From the NCBI GenBank assembly GCA_019419895.1, contig JAHZIE010000064.1, positions 5,062-13,307 on the forward strand: a stretch of 8,246 nt of DNA, read 5' to 3'. Positions 1 through 6,386 of the stretch are shown here, piece after piece (positions within the stretch are counted from its first letter, which is position 1; the number at the start of each line of letters is the position of its first letter). The notes below the pieces were generated by a model. That model ran no database searches. It was not told the origin of the DNA and worked only from the letters and a program-made list of their open reading frames with translations. Made by a program: the position numbers and the translations under genes. The DNA is from Clostridiales bacterium (GTDB lineage Bacteria > Bacillota > Clostridia > Oscillospirales > Acutalibacteraceae).

Positions 1-1
1 G

Positions 2-610
2 ATCCCGCGTCTTTACGACGTCTCTGTCGGAAGCGTATCCGTCGGCGGCCATGATGTGAGGGAGTATGATCTCCAAAAGCTCCGGGACGCGGTGGGTATT
101 GTCCTCCAAAAAAATGTCCTTTTTTCCGGCACGGTCAGGGAAAATCTCCAGTGGGGCAATCAGGAAGCGGATGACAGCCTGCTCTGGGCCGCCTGCGAAA
201 CCGCGTGCGCGGATGAATTTTTAAAAAGGATGCCGAAAGGACTGGACACTGATCTGGGTCAGGGGGGCGTCAATGTTTCCGGCGGGCAGAAGCAACGCCT
301 CTGCATTGCCCGTACCCTGCTGAAAAAGCCAAAAATCCTGATTTTTGACGATTCCACAAGCGCGGTGGATACCGCCACCGAGGGAAAGATACGATCCTCC
401 CTTGCAAAACTGAAGGATGTGACAAAAATTATCATTGCACAGCGCATTACCTCGGTGATGGATACCGATCAAATCATCATCCTGGAGGACGGCGGAATCC
501 ATGCCGCGGGCACGCACCAGGAGCTGCTCGCAAAAGATCCTATTTACCAGGAAATCTACGCGTCTCAAATGAAAGGAGAGGATGAACATGGCGCGCCAGC
601 TCAGCGGTAA
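2..610 (+). CDS. ABC exporter half-transporter, first subunit of a heterodimer (5' end outside window)
   Basis: This is the C-terminal part of an ATP-binding/permease half-transporter. The frame is open from base 2, so the gene starts before the window; the GTG at 56 is internal. About 202 residues are visible, starting a few residues after where Walker A should lie. The Q-loop is seen at VLQKNVLFSGTVRENL, the signature at NVSGGQKQR, Walker B at ILIFDDSTSAVD (D-loop SAVD) and the switch region at IIIAQRITSV. The catalytic Walker B glutamate is Asp and the switch-loop histidine is Gln. That pair marks the degenerate-site subunit of heterodimeric exporters such as TM287/288, LmrCD and BmrCD. 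The gene overlaps the next one by 23 bases, so the two are probably co-translated. The transport substrate (drug, lipid or peptide) cannot be told from the sequence. The membrane domain and Walker A are not visible. Confidence 0.93.
   Translation: MPRLYDVSVGSVSVGGHDVREYDLQKLRDAVGIVLQKNVLFSGTVRENLQWGNQEADDSLLWAACETACADEFLKRMPKGLDTDLGQGGVNVSGGQKQRLCIARTLLKKPKILIFDDSTSAVDTATEGKIRSSLAKLKDVTKIIIAQRITSVMDTDQIIILEDGGIHAAGTHQELLAKDPIYQEIYASQMKGEDEHGAPAQR
573..578 (+). promoter_or_regulatory. Ribosome binding site of the second ABC subunit
   Basis: AAGGAG lies inside the end of the upstream ABC gene. It is 3 bases before ATG 582 and 9 bases before ATG 588, so it favours 588 as the start. Confidence 0.6.
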
Positions 611-2431
611 ACGCCCAAAGGATCTTGGTTTCACCCTCCGCGCCCTTCTTTCTTATATGGGAAGGCACAAATCCCTTCTCTTAATTGTGGCGGTTCTCGT
701 CACCATCAGCGCCTGCGCCAATTTGCTCGGTACCTATATGATCCGTCCCATTGTCAACAATCTCGCCTCCAACAATATCAGCGATCTGATCCGCGGCGTC
801 ATTTTCACCGCAGCCATTTACGGTGCCGGCGTCCTCTCCGCCTTCGGCTACACCCAGACGATGGTGCGGGCCGCCCAGAAGGTGCTGTATGACATACGGC
901 GGGATCTTTTCGCCCATCTTCAAAAGCTGCCTCTGAAATTTTTCGACACCTCCCGGCACGGCGATATTATGAGCTACTTCACCAACGACGTGGACACCAT
1001 CTCCGACGCCCTGAACAACAGCTTTGCCATGGTGATTCAAAGCTTTATCCAGATTGTGGGCACGCTGACCCTTCTTTTCATCCTCAACTGGCGCCTCTCC
1101 CTCATTGCGGTTGTGTGCTATATCGCCATGTTTCTTTATATCCGCTACAGCGGAAAACGCAGCCGCCGTTATTATTCCAAGCAGCAGGCCTGCCTGGGAG
1201 ATCTGGATGGGTAATTGAAGAAATGGTCAACGGGCAGAAAGTGGTCAAGGTGTTCAACCACGAGGAAGAAAACCTCCGGCTGTTCCGTGAAAAAAATGAG
1301 AAGCTCCGCCGGGCCGGGACAGGCGCACAAAGCTATGCCGCCACCATGGTGCCCGCCGTTGTGAGCATTTCCTATATTAATTACGCCATCGTCTCCATTC
1401 TGGGTGGAATCATGGCCCTCCAGGGCATAACGGACGTGGGAAGCCTCGCAAGCTACCTGGTTTTTGTGCGCCAGGCCGCCATGCCGATCAACCAGTTCAC
1501 CCAGCAGAGCAATTTCCTGCTGGCCGCCCTTGCCGGCGCGGAAAGAATCTTTGAGGCGATGAACCAAAAGCCGGAGACAGATGAAGGAACGGCCCGTCTG
1601 GTCAATGTCCGGGAAAAAAACGGCCTTTTGACCGCCTGCCCGGAAAAAACCGGAAAATGGGCCTGGGAGCAGGGAGACGGGAAGCCTCTTATCCCACTGC
1701 GTGGCGACGTCCGCTTTGAAAACGTCAGCTTTGGCTATGAGGATACCCATTTGATACTCAAGGATATCAGCCTGGCCGCTGAGCCCGGACAGAAAATCGC
1801 CTTTGTGGGCTCTACCGGCGCGGGCAAAACCACCATCACCAACCTGATTAACCGCTTTTATGACGTTCAAAAGGGCAGGGTGGTCTATGACGGGCTGGAT
1901 GTTAGAAATATCCGGAAGGACGACCTCCGTCGTTCCCTGGGAATAGTTCTCCAGGACACCCATCTGTTCACCGGCACTATCGCGGATAATATCCGTTTTG
2001 GACGGTTGGACGCTACCGATGATGAAATTATCCAGGCGGCAAAAATCGCCAATGCCGATTCCTTTATCCGCAGGCTTCCACGGGGGTATCAAACCATGGT
2101 AACGGCGGACGGCGCCAATCTTTCCCAGGGACAGCGGCAGCTTCTGGCCATCGCCCGCGCGGCTGTAGCCGATCCGCCGGTGCTCATTCTGGATGAAGCG
2201 ACTTCCAGCATTGATACCCGTACGGAATCCCTGATTGAAAAGGGGATGGATCAGCTGATGGAGGGGCGCACTGTTTTTGTCATTGCCCACCGGCTTTCCA
2301 CTGTGAGAAACGCGGATATCATCATTGTCCTGGAACGGGGGGAAATTGTCGAACGGGGCTGCCATGAGGAACTACTGGCACAGCGGGGAGAATATTACCA
2401 GCTTTATCACGGAATGTTCGAGCTTTCCTAG
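588..2431 (+). pseudogene. ABC exporter half-transporter, second subunit, interrupted by a single-base frameshift near 1212
   Basis: This is a full-length ABC permease/ATPase half-transporter of about 614 residues if one missing base is restored. The first segment (588-1211) carries membrane helices at about residues 29-52, 68-90, 143-165 and 169-186. It ends LGDLDG then TAA at 1212. The homology continues at once in the -1 frame from 1214 (IEEMVNGQKVVKVF), with the last two helices and then the NBD. Walker A (GSTGAGKTT) is at about 1808, signature LSQGQ at about 2120, Walker B (LILDEATSSID) at about 2183 and switch IAHRLSTV at about 2281. Walker B Glu and switch His are canonical but the signature is LSQGQ, complementing the degenerate partner. 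Between membrane domain and NBD lies an insert (about 1570-1700) with little similarity to known motifs. ATG 588 is preferred over ATG 582 because AAGGAG at 573-578 is 9 bases away. This may be a real mutation or a sequence error; no convincing slippery site is present. Confidence 0.85.
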
Positions 2432-2627
2432 GAAAATCTTTTTATGTAAAATAATCCCGCTCCCAACCAGAACCCAACATAAAGCTGACCGCACAAGGGC
2501 ATCAGCCCCTATCTCAAATAACAAAAGACATTGAACCTTTCAAAAGGGAAGAGGGAAAAAATAGGACGCGCTGATAAAGATTGTTCCTGGGCTAAAACAG
2601 AAGAAAAGAGCATAACATATTTAAAGC

Positions 2628-2672
2628 AAACAACCGGTAATTAAGAATTTTAAATTACCGGTTGTTTATTTT
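2628..2672 (+). terminator. Rho-independent terminator after the ABC exporter genes
   Basis: A perfect 15-bp inverted repeat has arms 2628-2642 and 2653-2667 (core ACAACCGGTAATT) and a 10-base loop. It is followed by TTTATTTTA. It sits about 200 bases past the exporter stop and before the lactate dehydrogenase. A-rich DNA before the left arm means it could also work on the other strand. Confidence 0.8.
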
Positions 2673-2691
2673 ATAATATTACAAATAGTAT
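2662..2691 (+). promoter_or_regulatory. Candidate promoter for lactate dehydrogenase
   Basis: TTGTTT (2662-2667) and TAGTAT (2686-2691) are separated by 18 bases, and a perfect TATAAT lies at 2672-2677. They overlap the distal arm of the terminator, so the choice is uncertain. The start codon is about 110 bases downstream. TATAAA at 2767-2772 is another possible -10 but has no convincing -35. Confidence 0.3.
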
Positions 2692-2786
2692 TATTGAAAT
2701 GGACGTATAAGCGGCCCACGGCGAGGCATAGTAATGACAGTCCTTTTTCTATTCCACCTTTCTATGTATAAAAACTCTTTCAGAGC

Positions 2787-2793
2787 AAAGGAG
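2787..2793 (+). promoter_or_regulatory. Ribosome binding site of lactate dehydrogenase
   Basis: AAAGGAG lies 8 bases before ATG 2802 and fixes that start. Confidence 0.8.
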
Positions 2794-2801
2794 ATGTCAA
2801 T

Positions 2802-3743
2802 ATGAATATTCGAAAGGTTGCCATCATCGGCTGCGGCTTTGTCGGCTCCTCCATCGCCTTCAGCCTGATGCAGCGGGGCCTTTTCTCAGAAATGGTGCTG
2901 ATTGATGCAAATACCGCCAAGGCTCAGGGAGAAGCCATCGATCTAAGCGACGGACTGCCCTATACCGCCTCCATGGATATTTACGCGGGGACATATGACG
3001 ACATCGCCGACTGCGCCCTCATCATCATCACCGCCGGCGCCAACCAAAAAGAAGGTGAAACACGCCTGGATCTCATCGGGAAAAATGTCAAGATCATGAA
3101 AAGCATTATTTCCGAAATTACCAAACGAGCTTTTGAAGGCATCCTGATGGTGGTATCAAATCCGGTGGATGTCCTGACCTATGCGGCTTACCGGCTATCC
3201 GGCTATCCGTCAAACCGTGTCATTGGTTCGGGCACGGTTCTGGATACCGCCAGGCTGAAGCAGCTGGTGGGGGAGCATTTAAGCGTTGACGCCAGAAGCG
3301 TTCACGCGTTTATTATTGGGGAACACGGAGACAGCGAGCTTGCCGTTTGGAGCAGCGCCAATGTCTCCGGCATTGATCTCAACCATTTCTGTGAGCTGAG
3401 AGGTTATTTTGATCATGAGTCCTCTATGCGGAGGCTGTATGAAAAGGTGCGCGACAGCGCCTATGAAATCATCAAGCGGAAGGGCGCCACCTATTACGGC
3501 ATCGCCATGGCCGTGGCACGCATTTCGGAAAGCATTGTAAAGGATGAACATTCCGTGCTTCCAATTTCGGTGGTGCTGGAAGGCCAATACGGGCTCGACG
3601 GCTTGTGTCTGAGCCTCCCCTCCACCGTGGGAAAAAATGGATTGGAACAGGTTTTGGAAATCCCCCTCAGCCAGCCGGAAAAGGAATCGCTGGAAGCCTC
3701 CGCCCGGCAGCTTAAGGATGTCATCGCGGGGATCGAGCTGTAA
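2802..3743 (+). CDS. ldh: L-lactate dehydrogenase (NAD-dependent)
   Basis: This cytosolic enzyme reduces pyruvate to L-lactate with NADH, regenerating NAD in fermentation. At 313 residues it has the full family length. The N-terminal Rossmann motif GCGFVG is at 10-15 and Asp35 follows the second strand for NAD ribose binding. The substrate loop reads GANQKEGETRLDL with Gln82, the residue that marks lactate rather than malate dehydrogenase (Arg there in MDH), and Arg88 closing on the substrate. Other catalytic residues are Asn120, Asp148, Arg151 in LDTARL, His175 in GEHGD and Thr230. His168 matches a fructose-1,6-bisphosphate contact in Bacillus enzymes. The partner Arg there is Lys153 here, so allosteric activation is plausible but unproven. 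It appears to be a single-gene unit between two terminators. No clear Rex operator was found upstream. Confidence 0.96.
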   Translation: MNIRKVAIIGCGFVGSSIAFSLMQRGLFSEMVLIDANTAKAQGEAIDLSDGLPYTASMDIYAGTYDDIADCALIIITAGANQKEGETRLDLIGKNVKIMKSIISEITKRAFEGILMVVSNPVDVLTYAAYRLSGYPSNRVIGSGTVLDTARLKQLVGEHLSVDARSVHAFIIGEHGDSELAVWSSANVSGIDLNHFCELRGYFDHESSMRRLYEKVRDSAYEIIKRKGATYYGIAMAVARISESIVKDEHSVLPISVVLEGQYGLDGLCLSLPSTVGKNGLEQVLEIPLSQPEKESLEASARQLKDVIAGIEL

Positions 3744-3818
3744 TTATTTCCCCCCCTTCCCAGCGCCTTTCTATGGCTCCACGCTATTTTTAAGGCTCTT
3801 ATTTCATGGGAGAAGCCC

Positions 3819-3998
3819 TGGAAATTCCAGTCTCCATTGATTTGTACGGAACGCCTTATCACACGGGCTCTGGAGAGGCTTGACAAGGGCCTGATTCCCA
3901 GGGAGCGGAAGGTAATTCCTAATGATATCACATACTATCGGTTCTATCAGACAGCGTCTACCTTGTGTTTCACTGATTCGCCCTATTCCTTTTTTTAG
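3819..3998 (+). pseudogene. Possible coding remnant, unrecognised
   Basis: Frame 3819-3998 reads like the C-terminal part of a soluble protein (LITRALERLDKGLIPRERK, then VIPNDITYYRFYQTASTLCF) and stops at TAG 3996-3998. It has balanced charged and aromatic residues, unlike the surrounding shadow frames. There is no ATG in this frame. An ATG at 3806 opens a different frame (MGEALEIPVSIDLYGTPYH...) that stops at about 3883. One reading is therefore a short gene with a frameshift, or a truncated relic. I do not recognise the family. The frame is the same as that of lactate dehydrogenase, which stops at 3743, but fusion is not implied. The terminator at 4099-4125 could have served it. Confidence 0.3.
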
Positions 3999-4098
3999 AT
4001 TTTGGATATCTATTTCACTTTTCACATCTCTTCTCCTGCCTAAAACTTTCACTTTCCACCGTGGAAAAGAGATTGATGTTCCGCTGAAACAGATAATC

Positions 4099-4127
4099 AA
4101 AAGCCGCCTTTTTCAGGCGGCTTTTTT
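4099..4127 (+). terminator. Rho-independent terminator
   Basis: Perfect 11-bp arms (AAAAGCCGCCT at 4099-4109 and AGGCGGCTTTT at 4115-4125) close a 5-base loop, and the T run continues after the right arm. This is a strong intrinsic terminator for transcripts from the lactate dehydrogenase side. The A run before the left arm could allow some termination on the - strand. Confidence 0.9.
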
Positions 4128-4554
4128 CTTCGCGTCTCCCATCCATCTCTGCTGGAGAATAAACCTCCATAGCTTCCGTGGCGGAAATGGGCTTCCTCCG
4201 CCCGAAAACAATCCATTTCCATCGTTCCTCGCTCCATCGGGAAAGTTTTATATTTTCAAATTTACGGGAGATTTTTCTTATTCTGATTCCTATTCCCCAT
4301 CCCTTATTTTAAATTATATTTTTCGCACATCTCTCTGCTATAGCGGATATCCGTAATTTTTCGGATTCATAACTCAAAGGGAGCAGAGTCCATCTGGAAA
4401 GGGTTGGGAATAAAAAGCGCGGGATGGGCACGAGCCGCGGGCGATGGTTCCTTCCCTCTTAGCTCCGATTTTTCACCAATTGCCGGTTCCAGGGCCACTC
4501 CATTTTCAGGGAAGAGAATCCGTATATTTTCTATTCCACTTTCACAAAATAGCC

Positions 4555-4564
4555 GGGAGGTGAT
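4555..4564 (+). promoter_or_regulatory. Strong ribosome binding site of the small protein
   Basis: GGGAGGTGAT matches the 3' end of 16S rRNA almost perfectly, with GGAGG 7 bases before ATG 4568. It is the main reason to call the short gene that follows. Confidence 0.7.
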
Positions 4565-4567
4565 TGT

Positions 4568-4786
4568 ATGCCATACCGAAATCTGCATTCCCTGCTCCAA
4601 AGCAGCAGAAGCAGCCGGGAATATTTTCTTTCCCTGCCCGTTAAAACACAAATTGCCCTCCATCAAATGGACGCCTCCTCAAACGGAGCGATCCGAACCG
4701 CCCAGGAGCTGCACCGGACCGCCGGGCTGGCTCAAAAAACGCAGCATCAGCTGGATATCAGCCGTTTTCCCGGGGATCCTCTTTGA
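4568..4786 (+). CDS. Small hypothetical protein (72 aa)
   Basis: This is a 72-residue soluble protein with no signal peptide or membrane helix. The N-terminal half runs YRNLHSLLQSSRSSREYF, then LSLPVKTQIALHQM, and the middle continues with an Ala/Gln/His-rich helical stretch (IRTAQELHRTAGLAQ). The pattern, a short Ser-rich segment followed by YF-SLP and Q residues, recalls small uncharacterised proteins of Clostridia that I know only by general appearance, so no name is given. The strong ribosome binding site supports translation. No promoter was convincingly found. It lies alone between a terminator and the 3' end of a convergent merR gene. The function is unknown. It could instead be a chance open frame, but the ribosome binding site and helix-like composition argue against that. 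Confidence 0.55.
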   Translation: MPYRNLHSLLQSSRSSREYFLSLPVKTQIALHQMDASSNGAIRTAQELHRTAGLAQKTQHQLDISRFPGDPL

Positions 4787-4947
4787 CAGTCACGGCATAG
4801 TCCCGACACATGGAAAAAAGATCCTATTCCTGTCGTGAACCCTCGTTTTCAATCTCTCTGGCCGTCGCGCCCTTCCTTTTCCAGGGGGAGGAGCCAACGA
4901 TTTTTTCTCTCATCCTCACCCAGGCAGTCCGGCTTCTTTAGACGGCA

Positions 4948-5322
4948 TCAGCAAAGATCTTTTTCTGATGTCATCCATCCCTTTTCATACCGCTCGATTT
5001 TCTCGTTCAAACGGTCCAGAGAAGCCTGTAATTCCTGCATGCGTTCCAAAAGCCTTTCCCTTTGCTCTATCAATAGGTTTTTTCTCGCTTCCAGGGTTTT
5101 ATCCCCCTGCTGAAAAAGGGACACATACTCGATCAACGCCTCCACCTGAACTCCCGCGCTTCTCATACACTTCATAAGCTCAATCCACCGGCAGGAATCC
5201 TCATCATAATCCCGGATTCCCCCGCTCGTTCTCGGCACCCGGGGAATGAGCCCTATTTTCTCATAATACCGCAGGGTATCCGGGGTAAGCCCATACGTCC
5301 TGCTCACCTCTGCAATTGTCAT
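4948..5322 (-). CDS. MerR-family transcriptional regulator, AdhR/YyaN-like
   Basis: This is a 124-residue dimeric DNA-binding activator. The N-terminal winged helix-turn-helix shows TIAEVSRTYGLTPDTLRYYE, then GLIP and GIRDYDEDSCRWIEL, the typical MerR recognition helix and wing. The second half (about 75-115) is a coiled coil (LLIEQRERLLERMQELQ...) for dimerisation. Segment IELMKCMRSAGV and the following IEYVSLFQQGD resemble B. subtilis AdhR. Cys52 sits at the position reported, as I recall, for the reactive cysteine of AdhR that senses aldehydes and other carbonyl electrophiles. There are also Cys44 and Cys124. AAGGAG at 5331-5336 is 8 bases from the start. It lies downstream of the flavodoxin gene on the same strand, and a MerR-type promoter precedes that gene, so autoregulation is likely. 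The inducer is inferred, not shown. Confidence 0.9.
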   Translation of the reverse strand: MTIAEVSRTYGLTPDTLRYYEKIGLIPRVPRTSGGIRDYDEDSCRWIELMKCMRSAGVQVEALIEYVSLFQQGDKTLEARKNLLIEQRERLLERMQELQASLDRLNEKIERYEKGWMTSEKDLC

Positions 5323-5330
5323 TGCTGACG

Positions 5331-5336
5331 CTCCTT
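5331..5336 (-). promoter_or_regulatory. Ribosome binding site of the merR gene
   Basis: On the - strand AAGGAG lies 8 bases before the ATG at 5322, which supports that start. Confidence 0.75.
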
Positions 5337-5383
5337 CCCATTATCCTTTCCTGATTCTTTCAAAAAATTTTTCTCCAATTCCA

Positions 5384-5453
5384 TGGCGGGGTGGGAAAGC
5401 TTCGCGCGGATCTTCTACACGACGTTTTCTCTTTCCACGCTTCCGCCCCGCCA
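5384..5453. repeat. Imperfect long inverted repeat between flavodoxin and merR
   Basis: TGGCGGGG at 5384-5391 is complementary to CCCCGCCA at 5446-5453. Pairing continues inward with small bulges (GG/CC, AA/TT, GC/GC to 5400/5439), leaving a loop of about 38 bases. A-T runs of the AAAAATTTT kind flank both sides (5362-5372 and 5453-5461). On the flavodoxin-merR transcript it could form a hairpin that lowers read-through or stabilises the upstream mRNA. It could also be a relic of a small palindromic mobile repeat. No T run follows the - strand arm directly, so it is not a classic terminator. Confidence 0.5.
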
Positions 5454-5506
5454 AAAATTTTAACCTGCTTTCAGCATTCCCATCGCCTGGCTTACGCCTT
5501 CCAGTT

Positions 5507-6034
5507 TTAGGAAACGAATCCCGCCTTTTTCAGGTGTTCCCTTATCAGCTCCTCCGACTCTCCCACCTTATGCCCCTCTATCGCTAGTGCGGGAAGGAGC
5601 CGCGCACCCGGACACAGCTTTTTCAGATCGGACAGACTGCGGGATACCCCGCTGCCCTCATGGGTGCAAAACGGCAGGATCCGTTTTCCCTCAAAAGAAT
5701 ATTTTTCCAAAAAGGTCCACACCGCCATGGGCATTGTGCCGCACCAGTTGGGATATCCCAGAAGAATGTCGGAATAGAGCCCTATTGAATCGGGCAGCCC
5801 TTCCAACTGTGGCCTGGCATTTTCTCTCAGCTCTTGGAACGCCTGTTTTCCGCATTCCCTGTAGTCTTTTGGATAGGGAACCACCGGGCGGATTTCCAGG
5901 AGGCTTCCTCCTGTCATTTCCGCCATCATCTCCGCGGCGGCTTTTGTATTTCCCACAGTAAGCTCAACAATTTTCCCCTGTGAAAAATTCTGTCCCGCCT
6001 TTGAAAAATATGCAATGAGTATCTTTTTATCCAT
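5507..6034 (-). CDS. Flavodoxin family protein (FMN-binding)
   Basis: This is a 175-residue flavodoxin-fold protein of the group with a short insert in the first phosphate loop. The N-terminus is MDKKILIAYFSKAGQNF, and the conserved VGNTKAAAEMM continues the FMN phosphate site (about 11-31). The second loop is LLGYPNWCGTMP (about 91-102) and the third FCTHEGSGV (about 122-130). Such proteins bind FMN and carry electrons or reduce quinone- or aldehyde-like compounds; the partner is unknown. ATG 6034 is chosen over ATG 6052 because GGGGAG stands 6 bases before it, while 6052 has no ribosome binding site. That makes the protein 175 rather than 181 residues. It is the first gene of an operon with merR, 184 bases upstream of it, behind a MerR-class promoter. 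An electrophile or redox stress role is inferred. Confidence 0.92.
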   Translation of the reverse strand: MDKKILIAYFSKAGQNFSQGKIVELTVGNTKAAAEMMAEMTGGSLLEIRPVVPYPKDYRECGKQAFQELRENARPQLEGLPDSIGLYSDILLGYPNWCGTMPMAVWTFLEKYSFEGKRILPFCTHEGSGVSRSLSDLKKLCPGARLLPALAIEGHKVGESEELIREHLKKAGFVS

Positions 6035-6093
6035 TGGAGTCTCCCCTTTCATTTTTCTCTCAGGCTTTTCCTGTTATGATAATATTTATATAT

Positions 6094-6124
6094 AGCATAC
6101 CCCCTGGAGCCCGCTCCAAGTCAA
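6094..6124 (-). promoter_or_regulatory. MerR-class promoter and operator for the flavodoxin-merR operon
   Basis: Read on the - strand, -35 TTGACT (6119-6124) and -10 TATGCT (6094-6099) are 19 bases apart. This is the over-long spacer typical of MerR-activated promoters. Directly after the -35 is a perfect dyad, TGGAGC and GCTCCA around a 2-base centre (6105-6118). The arrangement TTGACT followed by TGGAG-n-CTCCA matches AdhR-type operators. The start codon is about 60 bases downstream. The regulator encoded in the same operon is the obvious ligand. Confidence 0.85.
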
Positions 6125-6203
6125 GAGATAAATTTTTAATTTTCTATATCTTTTTTAATACCTGGCTATCCCTTCCTTTGATACCCATTTCATCCCATTT
6201 TCC

Positions 6204-6235
6204 TTGACACCTGGGTAATTTATCCGGCCTATAAA
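6204..6235 (+). promoter_or_regulatory. Weak candidate promoter or operator upstream of the reductase
   Basis: A perfect TTGACA (6204-6209) and TATAAA (6230-6235) are separated by 20 bases. The spacer holds a near-palindrome, GGgTAAtTTAtCC, at 6213-6225, centred close to the middle of the spacer. That geometry suits a MerR-type site, but the dyad differs from the perfect one at 6105-6118, so a second factor or chance is equally possible. Confidence 0.3.
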
Positions 6236-6322
6236 ATATTACAAAAAATTAATATTTTATTATTTATACTAATAGTATTTTCTCAAAATTTCTCCCGCAA
6301 GTCAAAAAAAGCATCCGGCTTC

Positions 6323-6352
6323 TTTACAACCCGGATAGATTTGTTGTATCAT
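6323..6352 (+). promoter_or_regulatory. Candidate promoter of the nitrite/sulfite reductase gene
   Basis: TTTACA (6323-6328) and TATCAT (6347-6352) are 18 bases apart. An inverted repeat, ATCCGG (6313-6318) and CCGGAT (6331-6336), straddles the -35 and could be an operator. Transcription from here would give a leader of about 100 bases before ATG 6463. Confidence 0.5.
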
Positions 6353-6386
6353 GTTATATTATCAAACTGATCAAGAATACTGTTCC

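Larger units (their letters stand above)
2432..2801. other. Intergenic region between the ABC exporter and lactate dehydrogenase
   Basis: No supported gene is found in these 370 bases. The first 195 bases after the exporter stop show no clear structure. A strong hairpin terminator follows at 2628-2667, then an AT-rich stretch with promoter-like elements (TATAAT at 2672-2677; TTGTTT at 2662-2667 and TAGTAT at 2686-2691, 18 bases apart), and finally the lactate dehydrogenase ribosome binding site. A short open frame at about 2685-2771 (LLKWTYKRPTARHSNDSPFS...) ends in TAA but has no ATG or ribosome binding site and is not called as a gene. Confidence 0.6.
3744..4567. other. Long intergenic region after lactate dehydrogenase
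   Basis: These 824 bases hold no clearly supported intact gene. They contain a possible coding remnant ending at 3998 and a strong terminator at 4099-4125. From about 4130 to 4550 the DNA is pyrimidine-rich with no recognisable protein in any frame. Small dyads are present, such as CGGATATCCG at 4344-4353 and GGCGGA/TCCGCC at 4180-4202. The ribosome binding site of the small downstream protein is at the end. Long open frames here lack credible starts and family signatures. Confidence 0.55.

Noticed and set aside
1195..1215. Programmed -1 ribosomal frameshift in the ABC gene
   Set aside because: There is no X-XXY-YYZ heptamer at the junction; GGG slipping back would mispair. The simplest reading is one missing base.
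1172..2365. Long - strand open frame opposite the ABC gene
   Set aside because: It is the antisense shadow of a gene with clear Walker and signature motifs, and has no family features of its own.
2662..2684. TTGT...ACAA pair upstream of lactate dehydrogenase as a Rex operator
   Set aside because: The span is 23 bases, whereas Rex sites are about 18 bases with TTGT and ACAA at fixed spacing, and the inner half-site bases do not match.
3922..4356. Open frame of 144 codons on + in the lactate dehydrogenase downstream region
   Set aside because: It is Phe/Ser/Pro-rich text from pyrimidine-rich DNA, reads through a strong terminator hairpin, and lacks a ribosome binding site.
4404..4838. Open frame of 144 codons overlapping the small protein gene
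   Set aside because: It has no ribosome binding site or protein-like motifs; the frame at 4568 has the ribosome binding site and better composition.
6034..6052. Upstream ATG 6052 as the flavodoxin start
   Set aside because: No ribosome binding site precedes it, and the bases between the two ATGs contain the GGGGAG that serves ATG 6034.
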